Assembly (NCBI GenBank): GCA_018524725.1
Contig: JAEUWP010000347.1
Location: 1 to 33,727, forward strand
Reading direction: 5' to 3'
Origin: Podaxis mareebaensis
Lineage: Eukaryota; Basidiomycota; Agaricomycetes; Agaricales; Agaricaceae
Length of the DNA stretch: 33,727 bases
This document shows, one piece after another, positions 1-8,970 of this stretch; the first letter of the stretch is position 1; each line of letters starts with the position of its first letter. The translations under genes and the position numbers were made by a program. Under the pieces are notes generated by a model. The model worked only from the letters and a program-made list of their open reading frames with translations, ran no database searches and was not told where the DNA came from.

Positions 1-6
1 TCTGAT

Positions 7-2400
7 ATGCACAAAATGATGTCAGAGTTTCTTAAGGTCTCCAAGTCAATAACATCTTTTGGATGTTTTGCTGATGCCACCTGGCGCACTCCCACCCGAA
101 ATCCTCCCACCCAGTCTTCCCCTCTTCCTCCTCTCGCCTGCTCTTCCCCTCTCCCTCCTCTCACCCGTAACAATGCAGATCATAGGGACATAATTCCTTC
201 CAGCTGGCTGGCCACCTGGCATACTCCCACCCACTCTCCTCCCACCCACTTTCCTCTTACCCGCTCTCCTCCCACCCGCTCCTACCCTCTCCCTCCTGCC
301 CCTCCTCCCATCCACCTCCCCAGCCCCAGCCATAAAGAGAGTGTTCATCCCTCTCCCGACGACAGTGGCTACATCGCTGAATCCGAGGTAGACACTGCCG
401 ACCCTCCCAGCCCCGACTCTCCTCCCCCTTTCTCCATCTGCCTCCCCGCCCTTCAACCCTTCTCTTATCCCGGCCCTCCCAGTCCTTCGTCTCTTGTTCC
501 CATCCCTCCCTCTACACTATTTCCTGTCGATGAATGTGATCATGATTCTCCCACTGACAGTGGCTATGCTGCCGGATTTGAATCTGAAGAAAACACGGCC
601 AAGCCCACAGGACTTCCGGTCTGCCAGAAAACTCGTTCGCTGAGACCCGCGTCAATGGTGATAGATGGCTCAATTGAACATGTTCCTCCTCAGCTATTTG
701 ATTACCACGTTGAGGGTCCCAGAGCGTTCACCAATCAAACTGATCAAAAACCTCTTCCGCCAGTTCCCGTCTCCGGTCGATTACAGGGTCCCCCTGGTAT
801 GCACTATATGCACCTTGTCATGCTGAGTGTACTCCTTTAATTGACGATCCGAAGAGCGGGTATCTGCCAGGGACTGGGATTCGCCCTCCGAAGAGGTTAT
901 CGTCAATCTCTTACAAACAAAAGTTCTGGGTTCCAAGCTGAATTACAAAGCCCTGTTGGAGATGAAAGGGACGAGTGCCCAGAGAATCCTTGATATCTTC
1001 CAAAAGGTAGTGAGAAGCTATAACAACAGGAAGGCAGTAGGCTCATTTTGCATATCAGCTGTTGGATTCCCCTAATATGGTTGATCATATGGCTCGGCGA
1101 TCAATTTTGATGGCGCTCCTGCGCTTAGCCGCTGCATGTGGACACTATCCTCAACAATTGAAACTCGACAATATTCAGCGTGAACCTTCACCCGTAACAG
1201 CTGGTCAATTTGGGGAAGTATATAAAGGGCGATATAAAGGTCAACAAGTCTGCCTTAAGATTTTCAAGTTGTATCAACGATCGCAAATCGATCACTTGAA
1301 CAAGGTACGCGCGAGATTTTCCCGGTGTATATCGGTAATTTATTCATAAGTTACAGTGCTTTTCGCGTGAGGCTATCGTTTGGAGCCAACTGGATCATCC
1401 GAATGTGTTACCATTCTATGGGATCTATCATGTACTCGACCCTCATCCTCGAATTGGACTCGTGTCTCCTTGGATGTCGAACGGGAATCTACCTGAGTAC
1501 CTGGCTGCACATCCAGATATGCCACGGTTGCCGTTTGTTGGTACCATCGATTATCCTGAGTGAGACGCCAACTGACAAGTTTAAAAAGGTTCATGACGTT
1601 CTGGCTGGCCTGCGATATTTACACCAAAACCAAATTGTACATGGCGATTTAAAAGGGGTAAGCTCGATAATCTGTTCTTGATTCCGTTCAGAATTGAAAC
1701 AACTCAAGGTCAATATCTTGGTCTCCGAAGACTGGTCTGCGTGCCTCACAGATTTTGGTTTGTCTTTTGTGATGGACGCCGACATTCTCAGATGGACTTC
1801 ATTGGAGGCGATGACACGAGCTGGAGGTACAGTGCGTTGGACTGCTCCAGAAATGATCGAGGGTACAGAGGAAGGTGCTCCATTAAGGCCAACCTTTGCG
1901 AGTGACATTTATTCCCTGGCTTCCGTCATGATCGAGGCAAGTCAACACTAATACTATGCTTGGGCTCCTCTGCAATAATCAATATGGATCCTTCGTGCAG
2001 ATATTCACCGGTCAAGTACCATACTATGAATTTCCTCGAGATCTCACTGTCTTATCAAAGGTGAACCGTGGAATCCGGCCGACGAGGCCAGGACATGAGA
2101 CAGCACCAGAGCTCACGGACCATATTTGGGCAATTATGCAAAATTGCTGGAGTGAGGCGCCGAGTGACAGACCGACGGTGGACGAAGTTGTAGAGAGACT
2201 TCTGGGGGCTGCCTCACTTTTGATGTGGCTGCAGACAGTGCCGGCGGGACCCAGGAATAGTATCTCTGCTCTACGCAATAGCAAGCTTTCTGTGTCGGAT
2301 ATAAGATTCCTGTCGGATGTGGTGAGTGACTCGCAAAGATTCTCTGCACCTGGGATCTCATAAAGCTCTATGTTCGCAGTTTAACCTTGGCCTTGCTTGA
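7..2400 (+). CDS. TKL-type protein kinase with Pro-rich N-terminus (copy 1)
   Basis: Predicted Ser/Thr or dual-specificity kinase of the tyrosine-kinase-like group expanded in Agaricomycetes. Exons: 7-796, 855-1006, 1059-1304, 1357-1536, 1589-1657, 1709-1936, 2001-2321, 2380-2400, about 668 aa. Residues 1 to about 250 are Pro/Ser/Thr-rich with repeated TW-TPT-PPT units and two DSGY motifs. Residues 270-350 form a helical stretch shared with the fusion gene at 4720. The kinase domain shows the Gly loop AGQFGEVYKG (about 362-371), VCLK Lys (about 381), catalytic loop HGDLKG (about 474), DFG (about 494) and TAPEM, so it looks catalytically competent. Like many TKLs it has HGD instead of HRD. The intron after residue Glu of VMIE uses a GC donor (gag|gcaagt at 1937). 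The last exon encodes FNLGLA then stop, matching the other copies. The start is uncertain: ATG at 7 lies at the window edge and the gene could begin upstream. Confidence 0.8.
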
Positions 2401-3379
2401 TGTACCTCAATTTATCACCGTCCCTTCTGCCTTACCCCATTTGTAACAGCACCTAACCCATAGGATTCTCATGTAACAATATCGGTTTGCCGGGTTTTGA
2501 CCCATAACCCATAGGTCCGTGAAGATGAAAAGCCAGTGCAAGGGCCCATAGATGGGAAACATTCCTGTTCATGGAGTAATAGGCTGTCGCATACTCTGTA
2601 TCAAACTCACACAGTGTGGATAGTCTATGATGTTCAGAAAGGATACGTTAAAACACTTTGCCCACTATCACATCTGGGATCTCACTTGTTCAGAGTTTAG
2701 AGAAAGCTCATGTTCTTGATTACTGAAACCAACCAAGGAACACCCGTTCGCAAACCAGATTGTCGCATGCCAGCAGATCCGCGAAACGGAAGAGCATTGA
2801 TTGGATTGGAAACAAGGCCAGCCTTGTTGTATGTAGGGACGACGGTTCGTTTACACCTGAATAGCGCCTCTCACTAATGATTCGGGACCCGATGAAGGAA
2901 GAACGATGAAGGAAGCAAAGCGAGTCAGAGCAAAGAAAACAAGGTAAGATACGAAGAGCGTGAAAACTCGGGTACAAAACAAGACTAATACAAATTTCAT
3001 GCAAATTTAACATGGTAGAATGTAAAATTAAAAAGGGCATCAGTGAATTGGGCATGTCGAAGCGTTGAGGAAAATGAAATCTTCCGAAAGAGGTACTCGG
3101 TGACGGATCTAAGTAATATATGGGCGCTTCGTATATGTTGTGGACACAGTTGACGACTTCATAGTGTGAATACGCCCTCCTTTGTAGCGTTCGGACAAGT
3201 AATCTTACCCTCCTTTTTTTATCATTCAACAACTTGTAGCGCGGTATTCGGTTGCAGTCCGCGACTCTAGCAGTAATACCAGTGCAGTCTATAGGATAAC
3301 AGGTGCAAGGCGTGATGTAATGTAAGGGTAATATGATAAAACACAACCGAAGGCAAAGGGGGGCGAGCGTTCTGAACGT
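2401..3379. other. Intergenic region; 3' flank shared with the fusion gene
   Basis: About the first 160 bases after the kinase stop are recognisably similar to the bases following the fusion gene (7287 to about 7420), including the shared word cccatag-attctcatgtaacag. The duplication therefore includes 3' flanking DNA. From about 2560 to 3380 I recognise no gene. A 311-codon reverse-strand frame (2720-3655) overlaps the kinase relic and resembles no family I know. Confidence 0.5.
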
Positions 3380-4200
3380 CCCAAAAGGCACATGACGCTC
3401 CGGCTGACCTGCATTGTCCACACCAAAACCAACTCGTACACGGTGACCCAAAGGGGGTAAGTTTGGTGCTCTGTTTTTGATTCCATACGAGTTGAAAGGA
3501 CCCAAGGTCGATATCCTAGTCTCCGAAAATGGGTCTGCATGCCTCGCGGATTTCGGGTTATCATCCATGATGGACGCCGACGACGTTCCTAGATGGACAT
3601 CGTTAGAGACGATGACGCGAGTTGGAGGTACAGTGCGTTGGACCGCTCCAGACATGCTTGGTGATGGTGAGGATGGCGAATCGTTGCGACCAAGCCTCGC
3701 CAGTGATGTTTATTCCCTCGCCGCTGTTATGATCGAGGTAAGTGTGTCACTAACTAACAGTGGTATGCCATCGCCAGCGTTGATGACTTGAATCATGCTA
3801 GATATTCACGGGTCGGATACCACATTACGAGTTCCCTCGAGATGTTACTGTATTGTCAAAGGTGATCCGGGGCATCAGGCCGACAAGACCAAGACACGAG
3901 GCAGCGCCAGAGCTCACAGATCACATTTGGGAGATTATGTTGGATTGTTGGAGTAATGACCCACGCGATCGACCTACGGTCAGTCGAGTTGTAGAGAGGT
4001 TTTCTGAGAAGGGACCGGCTCCTCCACGATTCCAGCAAGCGAAGCGCAAGAATAATATCTCTGCTCAGCGGAATTGCAAGCTTTCTGAACTGGAAATAGG
4101 GTTTTTGTTGGGAGTGGTGAGTGATTTGTAAAGACCTCTGCGTCCAGAGGCTTATAAAATTGGGTGTTTGCAGTTTGATCTTGATGAAAATATGTCATAG
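3380..4200 (+). pseudogene. 5'-truncated TKL kinase relic (copy 2)
   Basis: Homology to copies 1 and 3 begins abruptly at about 3380, inside what is an intron of the full genes, so the N-lobe (Gly loop, Lys) is missing. What remains is the catalytic-loop exon (about 3391-3456, reading HGDPKG where the others read HGDLKG), then intron 3457-3506 (gtaagt...cccaag), an exon with VDILVSENG, ADFGLS and TAPDM, intron 3739-3802 and an exon with IFTGRIPHYEF and DRPTV. A final intron leads to an exon encoding FDLDENMS and stop at 4198-4200. Splice sites downstream of the break are intact and the C-lobe frames are open. No N-lobe lies upstream in 2400-3380. Most likely a dead duplicate; a transcribed C-lobe-only protein cannot be excluded. 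Confidence 0.75.
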
Positions 4201-4640
4201 TCGGTAATATACCCACATCTTTGTTCATCGCACAACGTCACAGTTGGGGAAGGAGAAAATTAATATACGCAGGTATCAACTAACACGGGAATCGAGGTCT
4301 TAAGAAGAACAGTAGGCGAGGACCCCAGTTGGGCGCCCCCCCTGCCCGACAGCGTGAAACTGGAGTCGAGTGGGCCGCGATTGGGTGGGTGGGTCCACCT
4401 GTGAGCATCAGGCCACTCGGAAACGTTCACGGGTACTGCACAGGCATTTTGGTGCAGTCATCGGGTGCGGTGGGTGGGAGAGCTGACGAGGCCAACGTGC
4501 CGCACCTCGAGTCGGTCGAGGTGGTGGAGGAAAGAGAGGCTACTTAGAGTGTGGCTTACGTTTGCTCACAAAGACTACACTCTGCACGCTTTCCTCGTGC
4601 CTCACCCACTCTGCAGATCACCAATATATGGACCTTCCAG
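4201..4640. other. Intergenic, no gene seen
   Basis: GC-rich sequence between the kinase relic and the ATG13-like promoter duplication. Two short open frames (72 and 61 codons, 4329-4650) show no recognisable motif and no splice-supported extension. Similarity to the region upstream of full-length ATG13 starts at about 4641. Confidence 0.4.
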
Positions 4641-4649
4641 GATCAAGTA

Positions 4650-4665
4650 GATAAGATAAGATGAG
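4650..4665 (+). promoter_or_regulatory. Overlapping GATA motifs upstream of the ATG13-kinase fusion
   Basis: Two overlapping GATAAG words (4650-4655 and 4655-4660) followed by GATGAG lie about 60 bases before the ATG at 4720. The same arrangement occurs 60 bases before ATG13. GATA factors of the AreA/Gln3 class bind HGATAR and control nitrogen-starvation genes in fungi. That they act here is inference; the motif could also lie in the 5' UTR. Confidence 0.4.
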
Positions 4666-4719
4666 ACCTTAACCCCAGCAGTTCCGTATAGAGACGTTAG
4701 TGGGTTGCAATATGCTACG

Positions 4720-7286
4720 ATGATGGAGGAGCAGCAACAGAGGACGGACCTAGTCGCCTACCATTTCTACACAAAGCTCTTCTCTGTCGTGCACGACGCT
4801 CGCGTCACAAACAACTCAGACGATTCAGACCACCTCAAGCCTGACAAATGGGTCAGTTCTTTGCCTCTCACACTGCGCTATAGCTTCTGACTCGACGCAG
4901 TTCAACCTCGAGTCGCCGGGCCCTCACCTCTTCTCCGAGGATGTCCGCGATTTCTACAAGTCTATCACGCGCAACACACCGCCGTCTCTTGAGCTAGAAG
5001 TCACCCTGACCATCCCCGAACTTGCACCAAACCAGGCCCTTGTCTACTTCTCCGATTCGAGTCCGGTACGCGTTGAGCCAACGCCAAAGGCCATTCTGCT
5101 GGAAGTGTGGACAGTCACACTCTCTGGCTCACAGAACCAAGGGGTAACACCGCCCTCGGTGTACAAGCATGGCATCGCGCTTTTCCGGAGCATTTACACC
5201 CTCCTTCGCACCCTTCCCGCATGGGCTCTCTGCAAGCGCATTCGCAGACATACCAGTGGTCTTGCTCGCACAGGTGCTTTCTCCATCTCACTTCGTCCTC
5301 GCCCTCCGAACGCACACACACACGACACCGTCCTCGCCTTTGATCAACAACGCTTCCAGTCTGTCCCCCTCATCCCAACTCTAACCCAAAACTTTCCCCC
5401 CATTCAACTCCCCCCTGGCAGTCTCGAGTTCTCAGTCACCTACCTCGCCACGCCGTATTTCCAAATCAACACGCTCGGGTCACTTTTATCAAGCAGATTC
5501 ATTTCCGCCTTTAATATCAGTGAAGGCTTCCTCCCGACACCCGAAAATTCCACGTCGAGACACGAGGAGAGGTTGACGCTTCCTTCGAAGATAGGTGAGT
5601 TGCCCAGGAGTTCACCTCGTGATCCATTGGCGAGGCTGAGAAAGGAGAGTGTGAGTATAGTAAATATTGCCTTACCGTGACCTGCGGACTCACCTCAACG
5701 CAAGCAGTCGTTGAATTCGAATCCGTTGGATGCGAGCCCGATTGTAAGCCAAGGATCCGAAGAGGAGATATCGGTAGATTTACCATTCGAAGAGGCCATC
5801 ATAAACCTCCTGCAAACGCAAGTTCTTGGCTCCAAGCTGAACTATAAAACCCTGTTGGAGATGAAGGGGACTAGTGCGCAGAGGATCCTTAATATATTTC
5901 AAAAGGTAGTGAAAAACATTGATTACGGAAAGATAACAAGCTTAGTTTTCACCCCAGTTGTTGGATTCTCCTGATATGGTCGATGATCTGGCTCGACGGT
6001 CGATTCTGATGGCCCTCCTACGACTATCTGCAGCATGTGGACTCTATCCCCAGCAATTGAAACTTGACGACATTCAGCGCGAACCTTCGCCTGTGACAGC
6101 CGGTCAATTTGGGGAAGTATATAAAGGGCAATATAAAGGGCAACAAGTTTGTGTCAAAATCTTCAAGTTGTATCAACGGTCGCACATCGATCACTTGAAC
6201 AAAGTACGCTTGAACTCTTCTTGTATCTATCAACAATTCGCTTATATGTTGTAGCACTTTTCGCGCGAGGCTATTGTTTGGGGTCAACTGAGTCATCCCA
6301 ATGTATTACCGTTCTATGGAATCTACCACATCCTCGACCCTTATCCTCGGATTGGACTCGTGTCCCCCTGGATGTCGAACGGGAACCTGCCAGAATACTT
6401 GGCCGCACATCCGGATAAGCCGCGGTTGCCATTCGTTAGTATTACTGATTTTCCTACGTGAGGCGCCAACTTATAAACTTGGAAGGTTCATGACGTTCTT
6501 GCCGGCTTGCAATATTTACACCAGAACCAAACCGTACATGGCGACCTGAAAGGGGTAAGCTTGATATTCTGTTTTTGACTCTATACATGGTTGAAACGAC
6601 TCAAGCTCAACATCTTGGTCTCTGAAGACGGGTCTGCGTGCCTCGCAGATTTCGGGTTGTCCTCAGTGATGGACGCCGACATTCTTAGATGGTCTTCGCT
6701 GGAGACAATGATACGAGCTGGAGGTACAGTGCGTTGGACCGCCCCGGAAATGATCGAAGGTACAGAGGAAGGTGGCCCGTTGAGACCAACTTTCGCGAGC
6801 GACGTTTATTCCCTGGCTTCTGTCATGATCGAGGTAAGTCTAATACTAATGCCACTGAAATCGTCAATATGGATCTCTTCACGCAGATATTCACTGGTCA
6901 AATACCGTACTATGAATATCCTCGAGATCTCACTGTCTTGTCGAAGGTGAACCGCGGAATCCGGCCGACGAGGCCAGGACACGAGACAGCACCCGAGCTT
7001 ACAGACCACATTTGGGCAATTATGCAAGATTGCTGGAGAGATGTGCCGAGTGACCGACCGACGGTGGACGAGGTTCTTGAGAGACTTCCGGAGGATGGGC
7101 TATCTCTACCGCGGCTACGGGCGGCGCAGGCAGAACTCAGGAATAATATCTCTGCTCAGCGTAATAGCAAGCTTTCTGTGTCGGATATAGGATTCTTGTC
7201 GGATACGGTGAGTGGCTTGCAGAGATTCTCGGCCTCTGGAATCTCATAACGTTCCGTGTTTGCAGTTTAAGCTTGGTCTTGCTTGA
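4720..7286 (+). CDS. Chimeric ATG13 HORMA - TKL kinase fusion gene (copy 3 of the kinase)
   Basis: Predicted 715-aa protein. Exons: 4720-4851, 4901-5650, 5705-5905, 5958-6203, 6255-6434, 6486-6554, 6606-6833, 6887-7207, 7266-7286. Residues 1 to about 310 match the N-terminal HORMA half of ATG13 encoded at 8971 (YHFYTKLFSVVHDARVT, LTIPELAPNQALVY, VYKHGIALFRSIYTLLRTLP, LEFSVTYLATPYFQ). Residues from about 320 match kinase copy 1: FEEAIINLLQTQVLGSKLNY, Gly loop AGQFGEVYKG (about 410), Lys about 428, HGDLKG (about 521), DFG (541-543), TAPEM, terminal FKLGLA. All kinase signature residues are present. A TGA at 5678-5680 would stop translation after the HORMA part, but it lies in a 54-nt in-frame segment bounded by GTGAGT and CAAG; removing that segment keeps the frame. 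Without splicing the product is a 319-aa HORMA-only protein. HORMA domains of ATG13 bind ATG9 and scaffold the ATG1 complex; whether this chimera does so is inference. A low-expressed or recently dead chimera is the alternative. Confidence 0.72.
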
Positions 7287-7600
7287 TGTACCTGCATTTA
7301 TTACTGGTCCCCTCTACTGTAACGCATACCTGTGATAGCCCATAACCCATAGAATTCTCATGTAACAGCGTCGGTTCGCGGGAACTTTTGACTTACGATT
7401 CATGAGATGAAAAACAGTGGTGCCGACGAAATTAAGGTGGAGGCAACTAGTAGTACCTTTGGTGTGTCGATAACTGTCTCGCAGACCAACGTATTTTCTC
7501 GCGAGGGAAGGCCAGATACTCGTACCATACTCCATGTCCCATAGGCTAGCCACGTCACCAAGTGCTATGGGTCATGAGGGAGATGACTCGTAGGATGAAA

Positions 7601-7661
7601 TGCACCTTCCATTAGTGGAGATGATACTGGATTTGTTAAAATCGGAGGTGGGAGCGGTGAC
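7601..7661. repeat. 61-bp perfect direct repeat, copy A
   Basis: Identical over 61 bases to 8828-8888 (begins tgcaccttccattag, ends gggagcggtgac). A few more flanking bases (gatgaaa and gagatgact) also match imperfectly on the left side. The copies are 1.23 kb apart. Confidence 0.9.
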
Positions 7662-8827
7662 AACCGTGGTATATTATGTAACAAGTTCAATAAAGGGTGT
7701 GGATAGTTTATTGGAGGTGAGGGTCCGTCAAAGGGGGCATGAGTGGCACGCCTAGTGAGGGACGAGCGAGGTGTAATTTCTCGTCTAAATGCCACGACAC
7801 AGCCCATAGCTAAGTAACTGCCGCACGCTACACCTGTTCACTGTCTATCTACCTATACATTGAATTCTCGCGTCGCTGCATCATCTCTCCGTTTCCATTC
7901 ATCTTTATAAACCCACCCACCCATTTCCCGTTTGACCATGGACCTCGGCACAGGCGATCTGACATGCGCCTCGGGGCGACCTGACCGCGTTCTTCCTCGA
8001 CAAATCCTTCCTGCGGACTCGTGAAATAGCTCTCAATATGGGTATCTTTCAGTCTGGCTACCTAGCCTAAATCAGCACGATGATTAAATGAGAAGCACAG
8101 CTGTTCTGTCTGGAGGGAGGCTGAATGATTGTTGTTGCAAGATATTGCATGAATGTTGTAGAGGCTTGAAGAACATTTTCAGCAATGGGTAGAGGGACTG
8201 CAGTGGCACTGAGACATTGACTTTATCGGGGATCTCACTGTTCTTCTTGTGAATCCGTCCCGGTGTTTCTTCAATTTTGCAATTATGTGGATTTCTTCAA
8301 CGAGGTTGACCGGTACACTTTTGCCTGAGAGACCTACTCGCCTCTTGATTATTTCTTGTATTTTGATCGATTTTTCCACGGAGTTATGGACCTCGGTGAC
8401 GGTCCATACTCTGTCATAAACCCACAGCTCGGAGATGCGACGAGGTGCTATGAGTTAAGGCAGAGAAGAGTGTAGTGGCCTTGGCGGATTGATACCTTGT
8501 GGACTAACGTATTTTCTCGTCCGGGGAGGCCAGATACTGATCTGCAGATTGCGTTCGGAGTTATGATGGCGCTAAGAGTGAAGAATCTATAGTGGTATTA
8601 CGCACTTCTTCAAGGGAATGTTCGAGCTATTTAACGGCAGATGAGAATGTATCTTCCAGTCGTGGAGAGTGCATTCCATTTATTGGGTGCCGGAGTTATT
8701 GATTCTGGGGCGATGTCGTACTACATGAAGAGTTGAAATCTGACGTAGGAGAGGGGGGCGGAGTGATGCATGCACACCTCCGAGCCAGAAATACTGCCTT
8801 GAGGAGATGACTAGTCACGATGAAAAA

Positions 8828-8888
8828 TGCACCTTCCATTAGTGGAGATGATACTGGATTTGTTAAAATCGGAGGTGGGAGCGGTGAC
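8828..8888. repeat. 61-bp perfect direct repeat, copy B
   Basis: Second copy of the repeat at 7601-7661. It ends only a few bases before the point (about 8893) where similarity between the ATG13 upstream region and the upstream region of the fusion gene (about 4641) begins, so it sits at a duplication breakpoint. Confidence 0.9.
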
Positions 8889-8901
8889 GGCGGATCAGGT
8901 A

Positions 8902-8917
8902 GATAAGATAAGATGAG
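8902..8917 (+). promoter_or_regulatory. Overlapping GATA motifs upstream of ATG13
   Basis: GATAAG at 8902-8907 and 8907-8912 plus GATGAG at 8912-8917, about 60 bases before the first ATG of ATG13. The same words are kept in the duplicated promoter at 4650. They are consistent with control by a nitrogen-responsive GATA factor, which would fit an autophagy gene; binding is not shown by sequence alone. Confidence 0.45.
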
Positions 8918-8970
8918 ACCTTAACCCCGGTGAGTTTCCGTATATAGGTGTTGGTGGGTTGCAGTATGCT

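Larger units (their letters stand above)
7287..8896. other. Gene-poor region with local repeats
   Basis: No convincing gene. Contains the 3' flank shared with kinase copy 1 (7287 to about 7420), a short repeat around aacgtattttctcg (7488-7501 and 8506-8519, with similar flanks), and one copy plus the second copy of a 61-bp perfect repeat. Open frames here are under 81 codons and show no motif. Confidence 0.5.

Noticed and set aside
2720..3655. Reverse-strand 311-codon open frame
   Set aside because: It overlaps the kinase relic antisense, has no recognisable domain and looks like chance openness plus an antisense shadow.
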